A stretch of DNA of 64,000 nucleotides, taken from an uncultured Dorea sp. (GTDB lineage Bacteria; Bacillota; Clostridia; Lachnospirales; Lachnospiraceae). Numbering within the stretch: the stretch's first letter is position 1; each line of letters starts with the position of its first letter. Location of the stretch: the NCBI GenBank assembly GCA_910579925.1, contig CAJTVY010000014.1, positions 3,390 to 67,389 of the forward strand, read 5' to 3'. This document shows, one piece after another, positions 1 through 7,376 of this stretch. The position numbers were made by a program, and so were the translations under genes. The notes beneath the pieces were generated by a model. It was not told the DNA's origin. It made no database searches and saw nothing but the letters and a program-made list of their open reading frames with translations.

Positions 1-937
1 GCGCACCGATATGCATGAGCCTCCACTGGTCAAGCTGGTACATCTCAAGCTTAATCTTCCCACTGTCCAGAGCAAGCAGAAGGTCCTGCGCCCAGGGAAC
101 CAGAAGCCACACAATAGTGCACTTCTCCTCCGACACAGCACGAAGAATAAACTCCGGATTCGTCCCCTTCAGCAGCACAGCCTTCCCGCCGGTCAGAAAG
201 CTTCCAAACCAGTGCATCTTCGCCCCTGTATGATACAAAGGCGGAATACACAGGAACACGTCGTCCTTTGTCTGCCCATGATGATTCTGTTCCACTTTAG
301 CAGAATGCATCAATGCCTCATGGGTATGTAAAATCGCCTTCGGGAATCCTGTCGTCCCCGACGAAAAATAGATAGCCGCATAATCATCATCATTGATATC
401 TATTCTTGGAGACTGACTGGAACAATTAGCCGAATGCATCGTATAATCCTCTGCAAAACCCGGACATCCATCGCCAACATAATAAAGAAGCCTGTGTCTG
501 CTGATACTGTCCGCAATCTCCTCCACACGTCCGATAAACTCCGGTCCAAATACCAGTACGTCCACTTCCGCCAGTTCCACACAATACTGAATCTCCTCTG
601 CCGAATAACGGAAATTCAGCGGCACAGCCAGCGCTCCTGTTTTCAATATCCCAAAATAAATCGGAAGCCATTCCAGGCAGTTCATCAGCAGGACAGCTAC
701 CTTATCTCCCTTTTTAATCCCCCGCTCCAGCAAGAGATTCGCAAAACGATTTGACTTTTCATTAAACACATTCCAGGTAATCTCCCGCCTGTAATAAGAA
801 GCACGCACCGGCTCGATCAGTTCATACTCCTTCCATGTTACGCGCCTTGTCTCCGGCATCTCTGGATTAATCTCCACCAGGCATACATCGTCACCGTACA
901 GCCGGCAGTTTTTCTCTAAAATATCTGTAATAGGCAT
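1..937 (-). CDS. Acyl-CoA ligase (AMP-forming), 3' end outside window
   Basis: ANL-superfamily enzyme that activates a carboxylic acid to its acyl-AMP and then acyl-CoA. About 312 N-terminal residues are visible; the C-terminal domain lies beyond the left edge. The P-loop-like AMP-binding motif SSGTTGFPK is at residues 192-200, after a typical N-terminal domain (residues 55-135 resemble the ligase adenylation fold). The start at 937 is preceded by AAAGGGGA at a good distance. The substrate cannot be told: it does not resemble bile-acid ligase BaiB closely, and a medium or long chain or aromatic acid is possible. It is the first gene after a strong promoter with an operator over the start point, so it is probably inducible. 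Sure of the family, not of the substrate. Confidence 0.85.
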   Translation of the reverse strand, partial: MPITDILEKNCRLYGDDVCLVEINPEMPETRRVTWKEYELIEPVRASYYRREITWNVFNEKSNRFANLLLERGIKKGDKVAVLLMNCLEWLPIYFGILKTGALAVPLNFRYSAEEIQYCVELAEVDVLVFGPEFIGRVEEIADSISRHRLLYYVGDGCPGFAEDYTMHSANCSSQSPRIDINDDDYAAIYFSSGTTGFPKAILHTHEALMHSAKVEQNHHGQTKDDVFLCIPPLYHTGAKMHWFGSFLTGGKAVLLKGTNPEFILRAVSEEKCTIVWLLVPWAQDLLLALDSGKIKLEMYQLDQWRLMHIGA

Positions 938-954
938 TAGAAAAATCCCCTTTC

Positions 955-980
955 ACTTTAGTGCTTTTAATCACTAAAGT
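955..980. promoter_or_regulatory. Palindromic operator over the acyl-CoA ligase start point
   Basis: Perfect inverted repeat: ACTTTAGTG at 955-963 and CACTAAAGT at 972-980, with an 8-nt centre. It sits just downstream of the -10 box on the minus strand and upstream of the ribosome site, the place expected for a MarR- or TetR-type repressor. The cognate regulator is not visible in this window. Confidence 0.7.
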
Positions 981-982
981 TA

Positions 983-1011
983 ATAATACCCAATTTTATA
1001 TAAAATGTCAA
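983..1011 (-). promoter_or_regulatory. Sigma-A promoter of the acyl-CoA ligase
   Basis: On the minus strand a perfect TTGACA (1006-1011) is followed after 17 nt by TATTAT (983-988). The transcript would start near 976-978, inside the operator palindrome. Confidence 0.8.
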
Positions 1012-1021
1012 TGCCTTTGTT

Positions 1022-1074
1022 TTCAGACAAACTAATACCATTAAAATAAATGATAACAGGGCCGCTTGTCTGAA
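1022..1074. repeat. Inverted repeat between araC-like gene and ligase promoter
   Basis: TTCAGACAA at 1022-1030 and its exact complement TTGTCTGAA at 1066-1074, loop about 35 nt. It lies downstream of the AraC-type gene that ends at 1142, so it may serve as its transcription end, but there is no clean T tract. A 25-nt element at 1055-1079 (starts AACAGGGC, ends ACTGTT) has a near copy at 21782-21806. A small hairpin CGCCC-aaaaa-GGGCG is at 1091-1105. Confidence 0.4.
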
Positions 1075-1141
1075 CTGTTCCAAATTTATACGCCCAAAAA
1101 GGGCGATGAAAATAATTCCTATCTTCCATCACCCTCAATAT

Positions 1142-1954
1142 TTACCTTCCGGTTATCCTGTTCTTCTGTCTGTACTCCCTGGGCGACATTCCATACACCC
1201 CTTTAAACGCTCTGGAAAAATGCAAAAGATTCGGATATCCCACAGATGCTCCGACATCCCCGATCGGCGCTTTTCCTTCCGTCAGTTCCTCAGCAGCCCT
1301 CTCCATACGAAAACTGATCAAAAACCTCTGGGGCGACTGCCCTGTAATGGATTTAAACACCTTCCCAAAATAACTTCTGTCAAGCCAGCACTGCTTTGCA
1401 AGTTCTTCCACCGAAATATGGCGGTAATAATTCTGCTTAATGTACTGGATCGCCCCTTCCACATACTCCTCACTGCTTCGCCCTTCAGCCGCCGGTCTTC
1501 GAAAACGTGATGTCCGTATCAGACAATCCACAAAAATATACAGATACCCCCTGGCCCGTAAAGGACACTCTTCCTCACTCTTTACCAATTCTATCATACT
1601 TCCAAGAAGTTCGTCGCCCTGCCCTGGATTCTCAGGCAGATACACAGGCTGGTCCCCACAAAGTCCAGACATCTTCGCATATTCCTCCGCCCTGAGTCCT
1701 CCGAATTCTACCCACACATAATCCCACTTTCCTTCCGGGATCACCTCGCACCGGCGTGCCTCATCCGGCCCAATTAGAAATCCCATCCGTTCTGATAATG
1801 TGTAGAAACAGGCTGCTTCGTTCTCCTTTTCCATTCGCAAAACTCCACTGCCTGAAATGATGTAACAAAAAAGATAATGACCGCCAGATTCATACTGCTT
1901 TATCTGTAGCGGACACTGTTTTTCATACCCGCATCGATAGATCGATAAATCCAT
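1142..1954 (-). CDS. AraC-family transcriptional regulator (paralogue A)
   Basis: 270-residue regulator: N-terminal cupin-like sugar-sensing domain (about 10-140) and a C-terminal AraC double helix-turn-helix (about 165-265) with the family signature around SVGYPNLLHFSRAFKGVYG. It is a clear paralogue of the protein at 3223-4077; the second DNA-binding helix is almost identical, so both may read the same half-sites. The start at 1954 was chosen because AAGGAG lies 11 nt upstream, while an in-frame GTG at 1966 would overlap that ribosome site. Its promoter sits between two GTTTTGCGCAAAAC palindromes, which suggests control by the LacI-type protein encoded just upstream. Probable role: activating the alpha-galactoside genes at 4360-9575 (inference from position). 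Confidence 0.88.
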   Translation of the reverse strand: MDLSIYRCGYEKQCPLQIKQYESGGHYLFCYIISGSGVLRMEKENEAACFYTLSERMGFLIGPDEARRCEVIPEGKWDYVWVEFGGLRAEEYAKMSGLCGDQPVYLPENPGQGDELLGSMIELVKSEEECPLRARGYLYIFVDCLIRTSRFRRPAAEGRSSEEYVEGAIQYIKQNYYRHISVEELAKQCWLDRSYFGKVFKSITGQSPQRFLISFRMERAAEELTEGKAPIGDVGASVGYPNLLHFSRAFKGVYGMSPREYRQKNRITGR

Positions 1955-1982
1955 AAAGCTTCCCACTCCTTAATTTGTATTC

Positions 1983-1996
1983 GGTTTTGCGCAAAA
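1983..1996. promoter_or_regulatory. LacI-type operator, proximal copy
   Basis: Perfect 14-bp palindrome GTTTTGCGCAAAAC with a central CG step, typical of LacI-family sites. It lies between the -10 box and the start codon of the AraC-type gene ending at 1142, where a bound repressor would block transcription. Confidence 0.75.
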
Positions 1997-2010
1997 CTAT
2001 CATTTAAAAA

Positions 2011-2040
2011 TATTATAAGCACATAAAATGCTATTTTTCA
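2011..2040 (-). promoter_or_regulatory. Promoter of AraC paralogue A
   Basis: Minus strand: TTGAAA (2035-2040), 18-nt spacer, perfect TATAAT (2011-2016). It is bracketed by the two identical palindromes at 1983-1996 and 2045-2058. Confidence 0.75.
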
Positions 2041-2044
2041 AGAA

Positions 2045-2058
2045 GTTTTGCGCAAAAC
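2045..2058. promoter_or_regulatory. LacI-type operator, distal copy
   Basis: Second perfect GTTTTGCGCAAAAC, 62 bp centre to centre from the first (about six helical turns), just upstream of the -35 box. Such spacing and phasing suit a looping repressor. Confidence 0.75.
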
Positions 2059-2088
2059 GGAATACCGCACAAAAATGGGATTGCTTTT

Positions 2089-3186
2089 TTATTCATTTTG
2101 CATAATTATTCTTCGATTTTCTACAGAATCACGAACCACCAGCTTCACCGGAAGCCTGTCAGCCATAGAAATATCACGTCCTCCCTGTATAAATTCAAAC
2201 AACTTCTTAACAGCACGCCGCGCTTTCTCCTCCACATCCTGATGCACCGTGGTAAGCTTCGGTCTGCACATGCGAGAACTCTCCGTGTCGTCAAACCCGG
2301 TCACAGACACATCCTTTGGCACACAAATTCCCATATCATTCAATCCGGCAATTGCTTCTACCGCATAGTAATCCGATGCAAAAAACAATGCATCATACTC
2401 TTTGGAAAGTCTGGCAAGATTCTGTTTATAAAACATGTTCCTGCAATCCTGCTCCTTAGGTATCATAATATGCTGCATATATTCCCCCAGACAGTCTTCT
2501 GCCCCGCTGCCGTCGTCCGCCGGCTCACGGCCTTCCCCGGATCCATAATGTTCAGACAGCCCATACTGACTGCACGCCGCACAGACTCCCTTCCACCGTT
2601 CATGATCCACCCCGGTGTCGTTGTCCGACAGAAACGCAATCCTTTTATGCCCCGTCTCCAGGAGATACTCTGTCATAAGGTATCCGCCGCTAAAGTCATC
2701 AAGCCCTACATTGGCTACCTTCTGCTTTTCATAATATGTATCAATCGACACCATTGGTACCTTGCAGCTTCTCTGCAGCTTCTCATTATCACGAGTGCCG
2801 AACCCAAGCGTAATCAGCCCTTCCACATTCCACGTTGCCGCAAACTGGATTCCCTCTTCGGGAGTCGCCGTAAAATGCAGCAGCATATAATAATTCCTCT
2901 GGTATATTTCAGACTCCATTGAACGGATCAGTATATTTGTAAATGCATGTCCCTCGCCGTAATGTTTCCATTCATCCGGTTCGCCGGCAAGAATCCCTAT
3001 CACCCGGGAATTGCCGCCTGCCAGCATCCTTGCCCCCATGCTGGGAATATAATCCATCTCCGCAAGAAGCTTCTCTACCTTTTCCACCGTTTCCTCCGAC
3101 ACCTTCTTATGATTCCCATGGATCACATTCGACACGGTCGTAGGGCTCACTTCTGCCTTTCTGGCAATGTCCTTGATACGTATCAT
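2089..3186 (-). CDS. LacI-family transcriptional regulator
   Basis: 365 residues. N-terminal LacI helix-turn-helix (residues 2-25, IRIKDIARKAEVSPTTVSNV) with hinge helix near 50-58, then a periplasmic-binding-protein-like effector domain ending in the usual SVTGFDDTE segment. The start follows GAGGTG by 7 nt. It lies 36 nt downstream of the AraC-type gene at 3223-4077 on the same strand and is probably cotranscribed with it. The twin GTTTTGCGCAAAAC palindromes directly downstream of this gene, at the promoter of the next AraC-type gene, are its most likely targets. The ligand is presumably a galactoside or a breakdown product; this is inferred from the neighbouring transporter and GH36 enzyme. 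Confidence 0.9.
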   Translation of the reverse strand: MIRIKDIARKAEVSPTTVSNVIHGNHKKVSEETVEKVEKLLAEMDYIPSMGARMLAGGNSRVIGILAGEPDEWKHYGEGHAFTNILIRSMESEIYQRNYYMLLHFTATPEEGIQFAATWNVEGLITLGFGTRDNEKLQRSCKVPMVSIDTYYEKQKVANVGLDDFSGGYLMTEYLLETGHKRIAFLSDNDTGVDHERWKGVCAACSQYGLSEHYGSGEGREPADDGSGAEDCLGEYMQHIMIPKEQDCRNMFYKQNLARLSKEYDALFFASDYYAVEAIAGLNDMGICVPKDVSVTGFDDTESSRMCRPKLTTVHQDVEEKARRAVKKLFEFIQGGRDISMADRLPVKLVVRDSVENRRIIMQNE

Positions 3187-3222
3187 AAACTAACACCTCA
3201 TAAAACTGATATAACTAAAAAA

Positions 3223-4077
3223 CTATCTGTCAATAATCTTATTCTTCTGTCTGTACTCCCTGGGCGAAACCCCATACACACCTTTGAATGCCCTGGAAAA
3301 GTGCAGAAGATTAGGATACCCCACCGACGATCCGATATCGCTGACCGAATCATCTCCGATGATCAACGCATCCGCCGCTTTCGTCATCCGGTAACGGATC
3401 AGAAATTCCTGGGGCGACTGGCCTACCACCTTCTTAAACACCTTGCCAAAATAACTGCGGTCTAGCTGGCATTTCCTGGCAATGTCCTCTACCGTAATGT
3501 CCTGATCATAATTATGTTCGATATACACCACGGCCTCCCGGGCATAAAACTCGCTAAGTTTTCCGCCCTGTAACTGTTTTTTGGACGCCGAATATTTAAT
3601 CAGACAGTCCAGGAACAGGTACAGATGCCCGATCATCTCCATGTTTGAAGCATTCTGGCTTTTGACAATGGTAAGCATTCTGTTCTGCAGACTCTCCCCG
3701 TATTCAGGAGAAGCCAGACGATATACCGGCGTCTTATGGGACAATCCCGCAAGTTCCACGCACTCTTTGGCCCGAAGTCCTCCGAATTCTACCCATACAT
3801 ATTCCCAGGGCTGGTCATTGTCCGCAAAGTAGGTATTGACATACCCAGGCTCGATAATGAATCCATTACCCGCCTCAATGTCATGGGCAACTGCCTCCCC
3901 CCGCTCATCGTTAGCGTGCAGGCAGCCCTTCCCGGAAATAACATAATGAAAGAGATAATTGTTTCTTACATACGGCCCGAATGAGTGCAGAGGTTCACAC
4001 TTCTCATACCCATATTGGTATATTGTCAGGTCCATAAACCGCTCGTCCTGGAACACTGAAAACAAATGATTCGTCAT
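3223..4077 (-). CDS. AraC-family transcriptional regulator (paralogue B)
   Basis: 284 residues with a cupin-like N-terminal domain and a C-terminal AraC double HTH (about 178-280). Paralogue of the gene at 1142-1954: both share the MDL-IY--GYEK opening, the YVWVEFGGLRA segment and nearly the whole second HTH. The start at 4077 has GAGAGGTG about 7 nt upstream; an internal Met at residue 15 aligns with the start of paralogue A. Divergent from the sugar ABC operon with 282 bp between, it is the likely direct activator of that operon, as MsmR/RafR-type AraC proteins are for alpha-galactoside genes. Confidence 0.9.
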   Translation of the reverse strand: MTNHLFSVFQDERFMDLTIYQYGYEKCEPLHSFGPYVRNNYLFHYVISGKGCLHANDERGEAVAHDIEAGNGFIIEPGYVNTYFADNDQPWEYVWVEFGGLRAKECVELAGLSHKTPVYRLASPEYGESLQNRMLTIVKSQNASNMEMIGHLYLFLDCLIKYSASKKQLQGGKLSEFYAREAVVYIEHNYDQDITVEDIARKCQLDRSYFGKVFKKVVGQSPQEFLIRYRMTKAADALIIGDDSVSDIGSSVGYPNLLHFSRAFKGVYGVSPREYRQKNKIIDR

Positions 4078-4182
4078 AATGCGTCACCTCTCTTTTCTGA
4101 TATTCTCCTCCTTTTTCGTTATTATGTCCAAAAATGCACAATGGTTTTTGTAAAAAACAACGAAAAATTGGATATCTCTTAT

Positions 4183-4212
4183 ATTATATACCAAAATACG
4201 TCTATACTTCAA
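4183..4212 (-). promoter_or_regulatory. Promoter of AraC paralogue B / lacI-type operon
   Basis: Minus strand TTGAAG (4207-4212), 18 nt, TATAAT (4183-4188). It would give a leader of about 100 nt before the start at 4077. Confidence 0.6.
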
Positions 4213-4236
4213 CATTTTCTTTATTATCCCGCATTA

Positions 4237-4298
4237 TGGTAAAATTCCGCCTCATCTAAACATTTACCTTTGCGTAGCAAACTGCTATCATTTTACCA
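4237..4298. promoter_or_regulatory. Inverted half-sites around the sugar ABC promoter
   Basis: TGGTAAAAT at 4237-4245 and its complement ATTTTACCA at 4290-4298, 53 bp apart start to start, plus a TTTGC-GTA-GCAAA palindrome at 4269-4281 between the -35 and -10 boxes. Candidate sites for the AraC- and LacI-type proteins encoded alongside. Confidence 0.5.
4263..4291 (+). promoter_or_regulatory. Promoter of the alpha-galactoside ABC operon
   Basis: TTTACC (4263-4268), 17 nt, TATCAT (4286-4291). The weak -35 box fits an activator-dependent promoter. Confidence 0.6.
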
Positions 4299-4359
4299 GT
4301 AAATACATAAAAATTCATGCAACTTAACGAATGCATGAAGGGAAAAGGAGAGGTGTGGA

Positions 4360-5646
4360 ATGAAAAAGAGAGTAATTGCCACAACACTTGTGGCAGCAAT
4401 GCTGATTGGGACCGCTTTTTCAGCAAGTGGCTGCAGCTCCGAAGGCAGCTCTGACGGAAAAACCCATATCACCATGCTTCAGTACAAGCCGGAGGCCGTT
4501 AAGGCTTTCGAAAAGATGGAGGCAGAATTCAATGCGACCCATGACGACATCGTATTGAAGATCGAATCCCCCAACGATGCCATGACTGTACTGAAAACAC
4601 GTTTCATCAAGGAGGACGCCCCGGATATCATCGGTATCGGCGGCGACGTCAATTTCTCAAACTTCCTTGACGCCGAGATGCTGATGGACATCTCAGATTT
4701 TGAAGGGTTATCCCTCATCAAGCAGGCCTACTTAGACATCGACAAGAACTTAGAGTTCGTACCGATGGACGGCGTATACGCAGTTCCTTATGTTGCAAAT
4801 GCCGCAGGCGTATTGTACAACAGAGAGATGTTTAAGAAAAACAAGTGGGAAGTTCCGACCACATGGCAGGAATTCATGGACTTGTGTGAAGAAATCAAAG
4901 CCTCTGGACAACAGCCATTGTACTTCGGTTACAAAGACGTATGGACCTGTCTGGCGCCGTGGAACGCACTTGCCTGCGATCTGGCTCCCGCAGACGTCTG
5001 CCGCCAGGTAAACAAGGGCGAGACGAAGTTCATCGACGAGTACCCGGAAGTTGCCGAAAAGATGCTTGAACTCCTCGACCATGCACAGGACGATCCGTTT
5101 GCGTACAACTACAATGACGCATGTACCGCATTCGCAAATGGTGAATCTGCTATGTACTGTATCGGAAGTTACGCCGTTCCGCAGATTCAGTCCGTGAATC
5201 CGGATATGGACATTGATTCCTTCGTTATGCCGGGCTGCGACAATGAAGACGACAACATCCTGAACTCTGGTGTTGACCTTCAGTTCTGCGTGACCAACGA
5301 ATGCAAGAACAAAGAAGCCGCCTATGAGGTACTGCAGTTCATGTTAGAGGACTCCACCATCCAGACATACTTAGACGACCAGAACGCAGTTCCGTGTAAG
5401 GACAAGGAATTCGAACTTTCTCCGGCTCTCGACGGCATGCTCGACTACATCAACGAGGGCAAGATGGTTGACTACCAGGATCACTACTATCCGGCAGAAA
5501 TGAGTGTAGACGCTCAGATCCAGACCTTCTTATTAGATGGAGACGTAGATAAGTTCCTGAACAAGTTCGACACCGACTGGGTGCGTTACAACCGTGACAT
5601 CATCCGCAAAGTACAGGAATACGAGGAAAAGGGAGGGAATGAATAA
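4360..5646 (+). CDS. Sugar ABC transporter substrate-binding lipoprotein
   Basis: 428 residues; family 1 extracellular solute-binding protein (MsmE/RafE-like). Signal peptide ends in a lipobox SASGC with Cys25 as the lipid anchor, followed by a Ser/Gly-rich linker; it would sit on the outer face of the membrane. AAGGAGAGG precedes the ATG. The stop codon overlaps the next start by one base, so it is translationally coupled to the permeases. With the GH36 alpha-galactosidase four genes in, the likely cargo is raffinose, melibiose or stachyose. No ATPase gene is in the operon; a shared MsmK-type ATPase encoded elsewhere is expected (known for this transporter class). Confidence 0.92.
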   Translation: MKKRVIATTLVAAMLIGTAFSASGCSSEGSSDGKTHITMLQYKPEAVKAFEKMEAEFNATHDDIVLKIESPNDAMTVLKTRFIKEDAPDIIGIGGDVNFSNFLDAEMLMDISDFEGLSLIKQAYLDIDKNLEFVPMDGVYAVPYVANAAGVLYNREMFKKNKWEVPTTWQEFMDLCEEIKASGQQPLYFGYKDVWTCLAPWNALACDLAPADVCRQVNKGETKFIDEYPEVAEKMLELLDHAQDDPFAYNYNDACTAFANGESAMYCIGSYAVPQIQSVNPDMDIDSFVMPGCDNEDDNILNSGVDLQFCVTNECKNKEAAYEVLQFMLEDSTIQTYLDDQNAVPCKDKEFELSPALDGMLDYINEGKMVDYQDHYYPAEMSVDAQIQTFLLDGDVDKFLNKFDTDWVRYNRDIIRKVQEYEEKGGNE

Positions 5647-6497
5647 TGAATAAAAAATTGAGCAGAAACCAGACCTTTTTATTAATTACTGTTCCGATCC
5701 TGGCATTGTTCTTCTGCTTCAACACTCTGCCATTGATCAAGGGCCTGATCTACAGTTTCACGAACTTTAAAGGATTCGGAAGCTATGACTGGGTAGGCAT
5801 GCGTAACTATGCCGACTTATTTACAGATGCACGTGTAGGGAAATCCTATCTCTTTACCTTTAAATTTGCCCTTCTGGCTACAGTCCTTACCAATGTAATC
5901 GCCCTGCTCCTTGCACTGGGACTGAATGGTAAGATTCGGGCCAAGAGTGCGCTCAGAGGTATGTATTTCGTTCCCAGAATCCTGGGCGGACTGGTTGTAG
6001 GTTACATCTTCGGATACATTTTCACCTACATCCTGCCAGCGCTGACAGGAACCGGAAGTATGCTTTCCAACACCAAGACCGCATGGATCGCCATCGTTAT
6101 CGTTGCTGCATGGCAGTCCATCGCACAGACCACACTCATCTATATCTCTGGTCTTCAGACAGTGCCGGAGGATGTATATGAGGCAGGCGCCATCGACGGC
6201 GCTACCGGATGGTTAAGCTTCAAGTCGCTGACTTTCCCGCTGATCATCCCATTCTTCAGTATTAACATGGTATTAAGCATGAAAGACTTCCTGATGGTAT
6301 TCGACCAGATCATGGCGTTGACCAAAGGTGGTCCTGCACAGAGTACCGAGTCCATCTCCTACCTCATTTACAACAATGGTATGGGCGGCGGACAGTTCGG
6401 CTTCCAGAGCGCTAACGCAGTTGTATTCTTCATCGTAATCGTTGCGATCTCTGTAGCCCAGCTTACTATTACAGGAAAGAAGGAGGAACAGTTATAA
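5646..6497 (+). CDS. Sugar ABC transporter permease, MalF/MsmF-type
   Basis: 283 residues, six predicted membrane segments starting near residue 10. The ABC-permease EAA loop is at about 178-195 (EAGAIDGATGW), which contacts the ATPase. It overlaps the genes on both sides by one base. Forms the channel with the next permease for the sugar delivered by the binding lipoprotein at 4360. Confidence 0.92.
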   Translation: MNKKLSRNQTFLLITVPILALFFCFNTLPLIKGLIYSFTNFKGFGSYDWVGMRNYADLFTDARVGKSYLFTFKFALLATVLTNVIALLLALGLNGKIRAKSALRGMYFVPRILGGLVVGYIFGYIFTYILPALTGTGSMLSNTKTAWIAIVIVAAWQSIAQTTLIYISGLQTVPEDVYEAGAIDGATGWLSFKSLTFPLIIPFFSINMVLSMKDFLMVFDQIMALTKGGPAQSTESISYLIYNNGMGGGQFGFQSANAVVFFIVIVAISVAQLTITGKKEEQL

Positions 6498-7345
6498 TGA
6501 AACAGAAAAATAAAGTTGCGGCAACTACGAACTGGCCGCTTACCATCCTTTTGATCGTTGGCTGTCTGACTGTTATCTTCCCGCTTTACATGGCGCTCGT
6601 GATCGCTTTTAAGAAGCCGTCAGAGATGACCAACGACATCGCCGGGGCGTTAAGCCTTCCGAAATCCTGGAGTCTTGAGAACTTTGCAGAAGCTATGCGC
6701 GTCACAGACTTCTGGCACTCTCTGGGATACAGTGTTATGATCACTGTCGTTACCGTAGTGCTTGCTATCCTGATCCACTCTCTTGCCGGATACGCAATCG
6801 GAAGAAGCATGGCTAAGAGCCGGTTCTACAAAGTGTCATACCTCTACATCGTAAGCGGTATGTTCGTACCTTTTGCAATCCTGATGATGCCTCTGGTAAA
6901 GCAGACTGCACAAATGGGTATTGACAACTGGTTCGGAGTTATATTATGCTACCTTGTGTTCTATATGCCGATGAACGTCATGCTTTACTCCGGCTATTTA
7001 AAGAACATTCCGATCGCACTCGAGGAAGCGGCTTTCGTAGACGGCGCTACCACATGGTCCACATACTGGAAGATCATCTTCCCGATTATGACGCCTATGC
7101 ACGCTACAGTTGCGGTACTGACAGCCTTAGGAACCTGGAACGACGTAATGACACCGCTCGTTATTATGTCTGGTACAGGAGTCAACACACTGCCTCTGGC
7201 ACAGCTGACATTCCAGACACAGTTCGGTACGAACTACAACCTTGCATTTGCCTCTTACCTGCTGGCGCTGCTGCCAATACTGATCTTCTATCTGGTATGC
7301 CAGAAGCAGATCATCAACGGTGTCGTAAACGGTGCGGTAAAATAA
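6497..7345 (+). CDS. Sugar ABC transporter permease, MalG/MsmG-type
   Basis: 282 residues, six membrane segments; EAA loop near residues 175-190 (EEAAFVDGATTWSTYWKI). Start overlaps the previous stop. Partner of the MalF-type permease. Followed after 31 bp by the alpha-galactosidase gene in the same operon. Confidence 0.92.
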   Translation: MKQKNKVAATTNWPLTILLIVGCLTVIFPLYMALVIAFKKPSEMTNDIAGALSLPKSWSLENFAEAMRVTDFWHSLGYSVMITVVTVVLAILIHSLAGYAIGRSMAKSRFYKVSYLYIVSGMFVPFAILMMPLVKQTAQMGIDNWFGVILCYLVFYMPMNVMLYSGYLKNIPIALEEAAFVDGATTWSTYWKIIFPIMTPMHATVAVLTALGTWNDVMTPLVIMSGTGVNTLPLAQLTFQTQFGTNYNLAFASYLLALLPILIFYLVCQKQIINGVVNGAVK

Positions 7346-7376
7346 AAACATTTCACTTTTCAATGGGGGCAGACTT

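Noticed and set aside
1..937. BaiB-like bile acid-CoA ligase
   Set aside because: The visible N-terminus does not follow the BaiB sequence pattern and no other bai genes are in the window.
1106..1510. Plus-strand open frame opposite the AraC-type gene
   Set aside because: Antisense shadow of a well-supported regulator; no ribosome site or recognisable domain.
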